Source: Paractinoplanes ferrugineus
GTDB taxonomy: Bacteria; Actinomycetota; Actinomycetes; Mycobacteriales; Micromonosporaceae
Assembly: GCF_016862195.1 (NCBI RefSeq)
Contig: NZ_BOMM01000055.1
Coordinates: 26,431 to 90,430, forward strand
Length of the DNA stretch: 64,000 nucleotides
Direction of reading: 5' to 3'
This document shows positions 17,490 through 25,438 of this stretch, one piece after another (the first letter of the stretch is position 1; each line of letters opens with the position of its first letter). Under the pieces are notes generated by a model. It worked only from the letters and a program-made list of their open reading frames with translations, had not been told where the DNA came from and ran no database searches. The position numbers were made by a program, and so were the translations under genes.

Positions 17490-17519
17490 ACGTGCCGTGG
17501 GGGGTGGAATCCGGCACGT
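17490..17519. promoter_or_regulatory. Inverted repeat in the ctaE / ctaG divergent promoter region
   Basis: ACGTGCCG (17490-17497) and CGGCACGT (17512-17519) form a perfect 8-base inverted repeat with a 14-base spacer in the 101-base region between the two divergent genes. It is a candidate operator for a respiration regulator, or a 5' hairpin in the ctaE leader. No protein is known to bind it. Confidence 0.4.
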
Positions 17520-17569
17520 GTCGCGGCCCGGAATAACATGCGCCGACCGGATAGGCCTAGCCTCAAAGG

Positions 17570-18541
17570 GTGCTGCAAGCCGAAACGCCCACGTGGTTGG
17601 CCTCGGGCGGGGATACTGTGCTTCCGCCGTTCACCCCGGCGGCGATCTTCACCCAGATCCATCTGACCAGCCTGATCGCCTTGTTCCTGCTGATCGCGGC
17701 GGCTCTCTACGGGTACGGCGTCCATCAGCTCCGGGCCCGAGGTGATCACTGGCCGGCCGGCCGGACGGTGGCGTTCGTCGTCGGTGGACTGGGTTCGATC
17801 GCGGCGGTCACGATCAGCGGCATCGAGGCGTACGACACGACGTTGATCTCCGTGCACATGGTCCAGCACATGACGCTGTCGATGGTAGGGCCGATCTTCC
17901 TGGCCCTCGGTGCCCCGGTGACCCTGGCGCTGCGCACGATGCACGGCCCATCTCGCAGGACACTGCTCGCGGTGATCCACAGCCGGTACGTCAAGGTTCT
18001 GACGTTTCCGCTGGTCGCGTTCGGGATCTTCGTGGCCAACCCGTTCGTCCTGTACTTCACCGGGCTCTACCGCGCGACCCTCGAGCACGCCTGGCTGCAC
18101 GAGTTCGTGCACGTGCACTTCATCGTCACCGGCTGCCTGTTCTTCTGGCCGCTGCTGGGCCTCGACCCGCTCCCCGGCAAGTGGCCCTACCCCGGCCGCG
18201 CCCTGCTGATGGTGCTGTCGGTGCCGTTCCACACCGTGCTCGGGCTGACCATCATGCAGTCGAAGACCCTGCTGGGCGGCGACTTCTATCCCAACCTGCA
18301 CCTGAGCTGGTCGAACCCGTGGGAGGACCAGGTCACGGCGGGCGGCATCCTGTGGGCCGGCGGCGAGATCGTCAGCGTCACGATGCTCGGCATCCTGATC
18401 ATGCAGTGGATCAAGCAGTCCGAACGCGAGGCCCGCCGGATCGACCGGGCCCTGGACCGCGCCGAGGCGGAAGCCGCCCGGGAGGCAGCGAAGATCACAT
18501 CCGGGACCCCCGCGGTCGGACCACGGCCGGACGCCGAATAA
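17570..18541 (+). CDS. Cytochrome c oxidase assembly protein, caa3 CtaG type
   Basis: A 323-residue membrane protein with about seven transmembrane helices and the conserved histidine-rich helices HMVQHMTLSM, HEFVHVHFIVTGCLFFWP and VPFHTVLGLT of the caa3_CtaG family, which helps place copper in cytochrome c oxidase. The C-terminal tail after residue 285 is charged and cytoplasmic. The GTG at 17570 sits six bases after TAGCCT (17558-17563) and lacks a ribosome binding site, so the message is probably leaderless. Being divergent from ctaE, it fits a role in building the same oxidase. Confidence 0.88.
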   Translation: MLQAETPTWLASGGDTVLPPFTPAAIFTQIHLTSLIALFLLIAAALYGYGVHQLRARGDHWPAGRTVAFVVGGLGSIAAVTISGIEAYDTTLISVHMVQHMTLSMVGPIFLALGAPVTLALRTMHGPSRRTLLAVIHSRYVKVLTFPLVAFGIFVANPFVLYFTGLYRATLEHAWLHEFVHVHFIVTGCLFFWPLLGLDPLPGKWPYPGRALLMVLSVPFHTVLGLTIMQSKTLLGGDFYPNLHLSWSNPWEDQVTAGGILWAGGEIVSVTMLGILIMQWIKQSEREARRIDRALDRAEAEAAREAAKITSGTPAVGPRPDAE

Positions 18542-18657
18542 CGCTGTTCGGTACGATCAGCGAGCACCCAGGCGACGCGCACGGGGGTGCGTCCAAGCTG
18601 CCCCACCACCCTTGAGCCGCCCCACCACCTCCCTTGACCGGACTGAAGGCAAATCTG

Positions 18658-19083
18658 ATGAGCGACACGTACACGGTCCTGCTCTACAGCGACGACGTCG
18701 CGGTCCGCGACCGGATCCGGCTGGCCATCGGCACCCGCCCGGCGCTCGATCTGTCGGTCGAGTTCGTCGACGCCGCCACCTGGGAGGAGTGCCGCATCCT
18801 CCTCGACAAGTACGAGATCGACCTGATGGTCCTCGACGGTGAGGCCTCGCCCGCCGGCGGCCTCGGCATCGCCCGGCAGACCAAGGACGAGTACGCGACT
18901 CCCCCGCCCGTCTGCGTCGTGCTGGCCCGGGCCGCCGACCGCTGGCTGGCGGCCTACGCACAGGTCGACGCGACCCTGATCTACCCGCTCGACCCGGTCA
19001 CCACCGGCCAGACGATCGCCGGCATGCTGCGGGCCCGCCGCGACGGGGCGGTGCCGCTGGGCACCATGGGCCAGCTCGGCTAG
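18658..19083 (+). CDS. Atypical response-regulator receiver-like protein
   Basis: A 141-residue single-domain protein with a CheY-like fold. The acidic pair at the end of strand 1 (LLYSDDVAVRDRI) and a candidate phospho-acceptor Asp in LMVLDGEA are present, but the usual Thr/Ser of strand 4 is replaced (CVVLARAA) and the conserved Lys-Pro of strand 5 reads YPLDP with no Lys. No output domain. It may be a pseudo-receiver that does not use phosphorylation in the normal way. ATG at 18658 follows GAAGG eight bases upstream. TACGAT at 18551-18556 could be its -10. It lies between the CtaG gene and the trpD remnant; no histidine kinase is nearby. Confidence 0.7.
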   Translation: MSDTYTVLLYSDDVAVRDRIRLAIGTRPALDLSVEFVDAATWEECRILLDKYEIDLMVLDGEASPAGGLGIARQTKDEYATPPPVCVVLARAADRWLAAYAQVDATLIYPLDPVTTGQTIAGMLRARRDGAVPLGTMGQLG

Positions 19084-19121
19084 TTCCCGACCACCCCGGA
19101 CCCCCGACGGAGGGCCCCGCC

Positions 19122-19784
19122 CTGGGCGCACGCACCTGGCCGCATGCGACCAGCGCCCTGGTGCGCGGCGAGGAACTCGCCGGCGAGGACACCGCCTGGG
19201 CCATGGGCGAGATCATGGCGGGCAACGCCTCACCGGTGCAGATCGCCGGGTTCGCCATCGCGCTGCGAGCCAAGGGTGAGACGCCTGCCGGGCTGACCGG
19301 CCTGGTCGAGGCGATGCCGGCCGACGCGACTCCGGTCGAGCTGGCGGAGAAGACCCGCACCGACGCGGTGGACGTGGTCGGCACCGGCGGCGACCGGGCC
19401 ACCACGGTGAACATCTCCACGATGGCCGCGATCGTCACGGCGGCCGCGACCCGGGTCTGGGAGGCGAGCAACGGCGCCGTCGAGGAGCTGGTGCTCGACT
19501 CGGTCGAACTGGGCCTGCCCCGCAGCCGGCCGGCCGACCTGCGCGGCGACGACGTGGCGTTCAACGCCCCGGGCGGCGCACCGCACGTTCGCCGGCGACA
19601 AGGGCCCGGTGCGCGACGCCGTGGTTCTCAACGCGGCGGCGGCGCACGCGGGCTTCCCGGGCGACCTGAGAGACACGCTGCGGGCCGTAACGGCCCGTGC
19701 CCGGGACACTTATCGCCTCCGGTGCCGCGACGGCGCAACGTCCCGCTGGGTGGCCGCGCGCAGACGGCGGAGGCGGCCGAGTAA
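19122..19784 (+). pseudogene. trpD: Decayed anthranilate phosphoribosyltransferase gene
   Basis: The first about 110 residues read as a good TrpD N-terminus: GARTWPHATSALVRGEELAG, AMGEIMAG, RAKGETP and the PRPP-binding VVGTGGD loop followed by TVNISTMAAIVTAAA. The sequence then jumps to TRVWEASNGAVEELVLDS...LGLP, which belongs about 150 residues further on in intact TrpD, so the catalytic middle (KHGN and the anthranilate-binding Arg) is deleted. After the DDVAFNAP segment the frame is lost; a +1 frame continues with RDAVVLNAAAAHAG and again shifts near 19690. The start may be CTG at 19122, seven bases after GGAGGG (19109-19114), in place of a normal start codon. It cannot make active enzyme; TrpD must be encoded elsewhere if tryptophan is made. 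Confidence 0.85.
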
Positions 19785-19913
19785 CCGCGCGGCGGCGGAA
19801 GTTGTCAAATACACAGCTGACACGCCGCCGTCAATACCCCCAAATGCCGGATTTACATGGCAGCGTCTGAATCACATTCGGGTATCCCACCTTCCGACGA
19901 AGAGGAGCCACCC

Positions 19914-20117
19914 GTGTCCGAACGCGAACTGCGCTGCGCCATCTGCGACGGCGACATGCTGTTCGAGGTGCCCCCGTGCCCCGACGGCCACGACGAGTGC
20001 CCCGAGCTGGTCTGCACCCGCTGCGGCGCCGCGGAGGTGGTCGCGCCCATAGTGGTCCACCTGTGGTGGACCACTCCGCGCCCGCAGCTGGTCCCCCACC
20101 AGCGCCGAGCCGCCTAG
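19914..20117 (+). CDS. Small zinc-ribbon-like protein
   Basis: A 67-residue protein with CAICDG near residue 9 and CTRCGA near residue 37, spaced like a zinc ribbon, plus PPCPDGHDECPELV between them, giving six cysteines in all. It ends VVHLWWTTPRP. GTG at 19914 has AGAGGAG (19901-19907) six bases upstream, which decides the start over the in-frame ATG at 19857. Function unknown; metal binding is inferred from the cysteine spacing. It follows the trpD remnant on the same strand. Confidence 0.6.
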   Translation: MSERELRCAICDGDMLFEVPPCPDGHDECPELVCTRCGAAEVVAPIVVHLWWTTPRPQLVPHQRRAA

Positions 20118-20457
20118 CCCTGCACCGGGCGCCCGGCCGGCCCTCGCCGCTCCCCAGCCCCTGTCTCCACGGCGGTCGCACCCCGCCCGAGCCACCGATG
20201 GCCGACCTCACCACAGCCCGTTCCCTCATGGCCCTTCCCCGACGGCCGCGCTCGCGATGGCCGCGCTCGTACCCCACTGTTTCTCCACGAGGGCGTACTC
20301 AGTGAACTGCCCGCGCGGTCGCCGTCAATGAGTTGGGCCCGGTCTCGTCACCGCGCCTTTTGCGATGTCGAAACCGGGCCCAACTCATTGACTTGTAAGG
20401 CGACCGCGCCCGCCGAGCGAAGCGAGGCCAGCAAGCTCAGCAACCAGGATCAGAAAC
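20118..20457 (+). other. Gene-free stretch with a long hairpin
   Basis: About 340 bases between the zinc-ribbon gene and the end of ctaF on the other strand. The only structure I see is the large inverted repeat at 20314-20410; the first 190 bases show nothing recognisable. Confidence 0.5.
20314..20410. repeat. 97-base interrupted palindrome
   Basis: Outer arms GCGCGGTCGCC (20314-20324) and GGCGACCGCGC (20400-20410) and inner arms 20325-20344 and 20374-20393 (20 bases, perfect, starting GTCAATGAGTTGGG) pair into a 31-base-pair stem. The right arm has a six-base insertion, TTGTAA, between inner and outer arm; the loop is 29 bases. There is no T-run, so it is not a standard terminator. It could be a MITE-like or small palindromic repeat, or a structured RNA. 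Confidence 0.75.
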
Positions 20458-20883
20458 CTAGTGCTCCGCGGTGTGCCTGGTCCCCGAGTAGTACTCGAAC
20501 TGCATGGCGCTGCCGGCCACGATCACCAGCAGCAGGCCGACGGCGATCAGCCACCACATCCAGAACACCAGCCCGAGCGCGGCCACCGAGGCGGCCAGGG
20601 CGATGCCGAACGGCCAGTACGAGCCGGGCGAGAAGAAGCCGATCTCGCCGGCGCCCTCGGCGATCTCGCCGTCCTCGCGGTCCTCGGGGCGCAGCTCGAT
20701 GCGCCGGGCGACGAACCAGAAGAAGCCGCCGCACATGGAGCAGAGCAGGCCCGACATGATCAGCGCGACCACGCCGATCCACTCGACGTGGTCGGTCTCG
20801 CCGTGGGTCCAGAAGCCGTACAGCGTGGCGGCGGCGAACAGGAAGCCCGCCACCCCGGCGAAGATCTTGTATTCGGTCTTCAC
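20458..20883 (-). CDS. ctaF: Actinobacterial cytochrome c oxidase subunit IV
   Basis: A 141-residue protein with four hydrophobic helices, beginning MKTEYKIFAGVAGFLFAAATLYGFW, and the conserved GEIGFFSPGSYWPFGIALAA segment. It matches the actinobacteria-specific oxidase subunit IV (CtaF, like Rv2199c), a structural subunit of the aa3 oxidase. The GTG start at 20883 lies 10 bases after the ctaC stop, so ctaC-ctaF form an operon. Confidence 0.9.
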   Translation of the reverse strand: MKTEYKIFAGVAGFLFAAATLYGFWTHGETDHVEWIGVVALIMSGLLCSMCGGFFWFVARRIELRPEDREDGEIAEGAGEIGFFSPGSYWPFGIALAASVAALGLVFWMWWLIAVGLLLVIVAGSAMQFEYYSGTRHTAEH

Positions 20884-20893
20884 AGCGAGACCC

Positions 20894-21820
20894 CTACTTC
20901 CCGGCCGCGACGGTGTTGGACTGGTTCCAGCTGCTGGACTGCCGGCGCGTGTTGAGCGGCTCGGTGGTGACCGCGTACGGCTCCTTGCCGATCTTGGTCA
21001 TCGCTTCCTGCGTGGTGGCGCCCTGTTTCTTGGCGTCGAGGAACTGGGTGAACTGGTCCTTCGAGACGGCGACCAGCTCGAACTGCATGAAGGCGTGGTA
21101 GGTGCCGCACAGTTCGGCGCACCGGCCGACGTAGCGGCCCTCCTTGTCGAGGGTCACCTCGAAGGTGTTGCGGGCGCTGCCCGGGAACACGTCCCGCTTG
21201 AACAGCAGCTCGGGGACCCAGAAGGAGTGGATGACGTCCTTGCTGGTCTCCTCGAAGCGGATCTTCTCGCCGACCGGCAGGACGAGCAGCGGGATGACAT
21301 CGGCGGAGCCGACGGTCGAGGTGACCGTGTTGGCTTCCTTGCCCATGCCGTCGCGGTAGTTGAACTGCCACTGCCACTTGAACGCGACGACCTCGACCAC
21401 CTGGTCGGGATTCTTCGAGAGCTTGTCCACATCGGTCTGCACGATGGCGGTGTAGTAGAAGAGCACCGCCACGATCAGGATCGGGGTGACCGTGTAGAGA
21501 ACCTCCATCGGCATGTTGAACCGGGTCTGCACGGGCAGCTCGTCGCCGCGCTTGCGGTACCGGATCACACACCAGAAGATCAGGCCCCACACGAAGATGC
21601 CGACGACCAGGGCCGCCACCACCGAGGCGATCCACAGGTCGTACATCTTGTGGGCCTGGAGGCTCACGCCGGGGCCCGGCCAGCCGAAGTGGCCGAACTT
21701 GCTCCCGAAGCTTTCGATCGAACAGCCCGAGAGCAGCATCAGCAGCCCCGCGGCACCGAGACCGAGCCCGGCGATCCGGGTCGCTGCTCGCGGCCGTGTG
21801 GCCTGACGTTTTGCGCCCAC
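20894..21820 (-). CDS. ctaC: Cytochrome c oxidase subunit II
   Basis: A 308-residue lipoprotein-type subunit II. The N-terminus has an Arg-rich stretch, a hydrophobic segment and the lipobox LLSGC at about residue 33. Two transmembrane helices follow (about 65-88 and 110-130), then the CuA domain with HSFWVPELLFKRDVFPG and the ligand motif CAELCGTYHAFM. It receives electrons from the bcc complex. GTG at 21820 is preceded by GAGGAGG nine bases upstream. The subunit I gene ctaD is not between ctaC and ctaF and is not in this window. Confidence 0.93.
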   Translation of the reverse strand: MGAKRQATRPRAATRIAGLGLGAAGLLMLLSGCSIESFGSKFGHFGWPGPGVSLQAHKMYDLWIASVVAALVVGIFVWGLIFWCVIRYRKRGDELPVQTRFNMPMEVLYTVTPILIVAVLFYYTAIVQTDVDKLSKNPDQVVEVVAFKWQWQFNYRDGMGKEANTVTSTVGSADVIPLLVLPVGEKIRFEETSKDVIHSFWVPELLFKRDVFPGSARNTFEVTLDKEGRYVGRCAELCGTYHAFMQFELVAVSKDQFTQFLDAKKQGATTQEAMTKIGKEPYAVTTEPLNTRRQSSSWNQSNTVAAGK

Positions 21821-21968
21821 CTGCTTATGCCTCCTCTAGCAGCGCCGCCGCCCCGCCCGAATCGGACACCGAACGGCAAGGCGTACCGACGGTCGCAGAT
21901 TACTCGACCAGGGCCTGCCGACCCGTTGCGGGGGTGCGATCTTCCGCCGCCGCGCGGGTACACCTCAA

Positions 21969-21986
21969 GAACGGACGATACCGTTC
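21969..21986. promoter_or_regulatory. Inverted repeat over the cysteine desulfurase -10
   Basis: GAACGG (21969-21974) and CCGTTC (21981-21986) flank six bases; the -10-like TACCGT (21979-21984) lies inside. A bound regulator would block transcription of the downstream desulfurase gene. Confidence 0.4.
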
Positions 21987-22000
21987 GCGGGGTGGAATAC

Positions 22001-23137
22001 ATGGGCGTTCCCGCCGGAGCGGCGGCTTATCTGGACGCGGCCAGCGCGGTTCCACTGCATCCGGTGGCGGCGGAGGCGCTGGTGGCGGCACTCGCCGACG
22101 GCTGGGCCGACCCGGCTCGCCTCTATTCCGCGAGCCGCCGGGCCCAGCAGCTGAGGGAGGCGGCGCAGGCCGTGTTCGCCGAGGCGCTGGGGGTACGGGT
22201 GGACGAGGTGTCACTGTGGCCCTCGGGTACGGCCGCCGCGCAGGCCGCCGTGCTCGGTGGACTCGCGGGGCGGGCGCGGCGGGGCGACACCCTCGTGCAT
22301 TCCGCGATCGAGCATTCGGCCGTCCTGCATGCCGCCGCCCGTGCTGACGCGGTGAGTGTCGGGGTGGACCGGGCCGGGCGGCTCGACCTGGCCGAGTGGG
22401 ATCGCGCCGTGTCGGCGCCGGGGGTCGCCCTGGCCGGCCTGATCAGCGCGAGTCACGAGGTGGGGACGGTGCAGCCGGTGGCCGCCGCGGCGGCGCACTG
22501 CGCGGCCGCCGGGGTGCCGTTGTTCGTGGACGCGGCCCAGTCGGTCGGCCGGGTGCCGGTGCCGCCGGGCTGGTCGATGCTGAGCGCCAGCGCGCACAAG
22601 TGGGGCGGCCCGCCGGGCGTGGGGGTGCTGGTGGTGCGCAAGGGTCTGCGATGGATCTCGCCGTACCCGCAGGATGATCTTTATCGCCCCGGCGTGCCGG
22701 GCGCCGTCGACCTCCCGGCGGTGGTCGCCGCCGCGGCCGCCCTGCGAGCCGTTCTGGGGACGGCGCAAGCCGAGGCGGTACGGCTGTCGGCGCTGGTGGA
22801 CCGCATCCGGGACCGGGTGGCGGCGACCGTGCCGGACGTCGAGGTGGTGGGCGACCCGGTCGAGCGGCTGCCCCATCTCGTCACTTTCTCGTGCCTCTAT
22901 GTGGACGGGGAGGCGCTGCTGCACGCGCTGGACCGGCAGGGCTTCGCGGTGTCGTCGGGTTCGTCGTGCACGGCGTCGACGCTGCGCCCGAGTCACGTGC
23001 TGGAGGCGATGGGCGTGCTCAGCCACGGCAACGTACGGGTCTCGCTGCATCACGGCACCACGGCCGAGGAGGTCGAGCGCTTCCTCACGGTGCTGCCGGG
23101 GATGGTCGAGAACCTGCGACGAGAGGCGGGCATGTGA
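22001..23137 (+). CDS. Cysteine desulfurase (IscS/NifS family)
   Basis: A 378-residue class V PLP enzyme. The PLP lysine is in SASAHKWGGPPGVGVL, and the sulfur-accepting catalytic Cys in SSGSSCTASTLRPSHVLEAMG. It removes sulfur from cysteine as a persulfide for transfer to acceptors. ATG at 22001 (with GGGGTGG upstream) is preferred; GTG at 21992, three codons earlier, is the alternative and would be leaderless. A TusA-like carrier gene follows 37 bases later, so the persulfide is probably handed to it. No iscU or sufE is adjacent; the final product (thiolated tRNA, molybdopterin, other) is unknown. Confidence 0.85.
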   Translation: MGVPAGAAAYLDAASAVPLHPVAAEALVAALADGWADPARLYSASRRAQQLREAAQAVFAEALGVRVDEVSLWPSGTAAAQAAVLGGLAGRARRGDTLVHSAIEHSAVLHAAARADAVSVGVDRAGRLDLAEWDRAVSAPGVALAGLISASHEVGTVQPVAAAAAHCAAAGVPLFVDAAQSVGRVPVPPGWSMLSASAHKWGGPPGVGVLVVRKGLRWISPYPQDDLYRPGVPGAVDLPAVVAAAAALRAVLGTAQAEAVRLSALVDRIRDRVAATVPDVEVVGDPVERLPHLVTFSCLYVDGEALLHALDRQGFAVSSGSSCTASTLRPSHVLEAMGVLSHGNVRVSLHHGTTAEEVERFLTVLPGMVENLRREAGM

Positions 23138-23174
23138 CGGTCCCGGCCCGCCCGGCCCCGCCCGAGGCCGCACC

Positions 23175-23387
23175 ATGATCGAGCTGGACTGCCTCGGTCA
23201 GAGATGTCCGCTTCCGGTGATCGCGCTGGCCCGCCGGATCCGCGACGTCGCGATCGGCGAGGTCGTTCGGGTCCTCGCCGACGACCCGGCCGCCGCCAAC
23301 GACATCCCGGCCTGGTGCCGGATGAAACAGCAGGAATACCTCGGGTCGCCGGAGGCGGACGCCTTCGAGGTGCGCCGGCTCAGCTGA
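23175..23387 (+). CDS. TusA-like sulfur carrier protein
   Basis: A 70-residue protein with the SirA/TusA signature CLGQRCPLPVIALARRI at residues about 6-22; the Cys of CPxP carries the persulfide. It should accept sulfur from the upstream cysteine desulfurase, with which it forms a two-gene unit, and donate it to thiolation or cofactor-forming enzymes. It overlaps the end of the convergent kinase gene by eight bases. Confidence 0.85.
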   Translation: MIELDCLGQRCPLPVIALARRIRDVAIGEVVRVLADDPAAANDIPAWCRMKQQEYLGSPEADAFEVRRLS

Positions 23388-23877
23388 GGTACGCCACCAC
23401 CGGCTCGACCGGCTCGCGCGCCAGGAACGTGTCCACCACCAGGCGGGGGCCCGGATAGGGCTCGTACTCCGGCTGCCGTTCCAGGACGCGGACCCAGTCG
23501 GGGATGCCGTCGTGGTCGCGGCCGGCGTAGCGGGCCTCGACCCGGCGCCGGTGCTCGGCGTCGTCGCCGCAGACCACCTCGACCACCCGCAACGGCACGC
23601 CGGCCCGCTCGGCCACCTCGACCCAGAGCTGCCGGGCCGCCTTGACCGGGCTGACCGCGTCGATGATCACGTGGCGGCCGATCTTCAGGTTGACCTCGGC
23701 CAGCGCGGCCACGACCCCGTACGCGGCATAGCCGGGACGGGGCTCGTGGACCTCGTAGCGCTGCAACGTGAAATCGACGGTGTCGACGGCGAGCACGGTC
23801 GCGGGCAGCGCCTCCGCCACCCGCGCGGCGAGCGTGCTCTTCCCGGCACCGGGGAGCCCGGCGAAGACGGCCAACAT
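23380..23877 (-). CDS. P-loop ATPase/kinase
   Basis: A 165-residue protein with Walker A GLPGAGKST at residues 7-15, followed by the zeta-toxin/AAA_33-like layout: VDTVDFTLQRYEV (acceptor-side Asp), HVIIDAVSPVKAARQLW (Walker B region) and RRRVEARYAGRDHDG (lid arginines). Such proteins phosphorylate small molecules or nucleotides; the substrate is unknown. It starts two bases after the stop of the adenosine-kinase-type gene on the same strand, so it is probably co-transcribed with it. Confidence 0.75.
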   Translation of the reverse strand: MLAVFAGLPGAGKSTLAARVAEALPATVLAVDTVDFTLQRYEVHEPRPGYAAYGVVAALAEVNLKIGRHVIIDAVSPVKAARQLWVEVAERAGVPLRVVEVVCGDDAEHRRRVEARYAGRDHDGIPDWVRVLERQPEYEPYPGPRLVVDTFLAREPVEPVVAYLS

Positions 23878-23879
23878 AC

Positions 23880-24854
23880 TTACGGAAGGTACGGCTTGAT
23901 CTCGGCCGCGGCGCCCTCGCCGTACGAATCGGCGAAACGCTTGACGAAGTCGTCGGCCCGGATGTCGTATTCCTGCGGGCCGACCGACTCCAGGACCAGC
24001 GCCGCGACGAGCGAACCGACCTGGGCCGCCCGTTCGAGGCCGAGACCCCAGGAGACGGCGGCGAAGAAGCCGGCCCGGAAGCCGTCGCCGACCCCGGTCG
24101 GGTCGTCCGGGGCGACGTCACGCACGACCGGCACGTGGATGCGCTCGAGGTCGCGGCCGGTGATCTCGACGCCGTCCTTGCCGAGCGTGGTGACCCGGAT
24201 CTTGACGTGCTCGAGGACCTGGTCGGCGGTGAGGCCGGCCTTGGTCTCCAGCAGGGACCGCTCGTAGTCGTTGGTCAGCAGGTAGTCGGCGCCGGAGATG
24301 AGGGTCAGCACGTCGCCGCCGTCCATCCGGGCGAGCTGCTGCGACGGGTCGGCGGCGAACTTAAGGCCGCGGGCCCGGCACTCCTGCGAGTGGCGGATCA
24401 TCGCGGCCGGGTCGTTCGCGCTGATCAGCACCAGGTCGAGGCCGCCCGCGCGCTCCTCGACCGGGGCGAGCTCGATGTTGCGGGCCTCGGCCATCGCGCC
24501 GGCGTAGAACGAGGCGATCTGGTTGAGGTCGTCATCGGTGGTGCAGACGAAACGCGCCGTGTGCGCCACCTCGGAGACGTGCACCGAATCGCAGTCGACG
24601 CCGTGCCGCTCGAGCCAGGACCGGTAGTCGGCGAAGTCGGCGCCGACCGCGCCCACCAGGATCGGGTGCAGACCGAGCTTGCCCATGCCGAACGAGATGT
24701 TGCTGGCGACGCCGCCGCGCCGGACCACCAGGTCGTCGACGAGGAAGGACAGCGAGACCTTGTGCAGCTGGTCGGCGATGAGGGACTCGGCGAACCGGCC
24801 CGGGAAGTGCATCAGATGGTCGGTGGCGATCGAGCCGGTGACGGCGATCTTCAT
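23880..24854 (-). CDS. adoK: PfkB-family carbohydrate/adenosine kinase (AdoK-type)
   Basis: A 324-residue ribokinase-fold enzyme. It shows the N-terminal GSIATDHLMHFPG segment, the PfkB signature near the C-terminus DPTGVGDGFRAGF (catalytic Asp and anion hole), and NDYE in the NxxE region. The best family match I know is the mycobacterial adenosine kinase Rv2202c, which phosphorylates adenosine to AMP; the position before HesB and glycerate kinase agrees. ATG at 24854 has GAGGG six bases upstream; TAGGCT at 24901-24896 may be the -10. Substrate specificity rests on resemblance and context. Confidence 0.8.
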   Translation of the reverse strand: MKIAVTGSIATDHLMHFPGRFAESLIADQLHKVSLSFLVDDLVVRRGGVASNISFGMGKLGLHPILVGAVGADFADYRSWLERHGVDCDSVHVSEVAHTARFVCTTDDDLNQIASFYAGAMAEARNIELAPVEERAGGLDLVLISANDPAAMIRHSQECRARGLKFAADPSQQLARMDGGDVLTLISGADYLLTNDYERSLLETKAGLTADQVLEHVKIRVTTLGKDGVEITGRDLERIHVPVVRDVAPDDPTGVGDGFRAGFFAAVSWGLGLERAAQVGSLVAALVLESVGPQEYDIRADDFVKRFADSYGEGAAAEIKPYLP

Positions 24855-24916
24855 GTCGGCCCTCGAGGATTGGGGAACAGGGGCGTTACGTACGAAGCCT
24901 ACCGGCACGTGACGCA

Positions 24917-24950
24917 CAGCAGGCCGCCCCGTTGACGGGACGGCCTGCTG
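24917..24950 (-). terminator. Terminator after the HesB/ErpA gene
   Basis: Arms CAGCAGGCCG (24917-24926) and CGGCCTGCTG (24941-24950) plus inner CCCGT/ACGGG, one mismatch, two-base loop. No T-run, as is common for actinobacterial hairpin terminators. It lies 20 bases after the stop codon at 24970. Confidence 0.7.
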
Positions 24951-24969
24951 GACGAACTTCAGAAGTGGG

Positions 24970-25350
24970 TCAGTGGAACGAGTCGCCACAGGCGCAGGAG
25001 TTCTGCGCGTTCGGGTTGTCGATCGTGAAGCCCTGAGCGTCGATCCGGTCGGCGAAGTCGATCGTCGCGCCGGCCAGGTAGGGCGCCGACATCCGGTCGA
25101 CGACGACTCCGACACCGTCGAAGTCGTTCACCACGTCACCGTCGAGCGAACGCTCGTCGAAGAACAGCTGGTAGCGCAGGCCCGAGCAGCCACCGGGCTG
25201 GACGGCGATGCGCAGCCGCAGGTCGTCGCGGCCTTCCTGCTCGATCAGGGTCTTGACCTTCACCGCGGCGACATCGGTAAGGATGACGCCGGTCGGGGCG
25301 GCGGCCTCGGTCGACTGGGTGTGCGCTTCGGTGTGCGCTTCAGTGGTCAC
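24970..25350 (-). CDS. HesB/ErpA-type iron-sulfur insertion protein
   Basis: A 126-residue A-type carrier. The three cluster-binding cysteines are seen: one in QPGGCSGLRY and two in CACGDSF at the C-terminus. An extra N-terminal stretch of about 25 residues contains repeated TEAHTEAHT. It delivers Fe-S clusters to target enzymes, as Rv2204c-type proteins are thought to do; quinolinate synthase, encoded nearby, is a typical 4Fe-4S client. GTG at 25350 follows GGGAG at suitable spacing. Confidence 0.88.
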   Translation of the reverse strand: MTTEAHTEAHTQSTEAAAPTGVILTDVAAVKVKTLIEQEGRDDLRLRIAVQPGGCSGLRYQLFFDERSLDGDVVNDFDGVGVVVDRMSAPYLAGATIDFADRIDAQGFTIDNPNAQNSCACGDSFH

Positions 25351-25438
25351 TGCTGTATCTCCCTGCAGGGTGCGGACATCTGCCGTACTGCCCAACGCTA
25401 ACCCCGATCGGGATGATTCCCAATCCCGGTGGCCCAGG

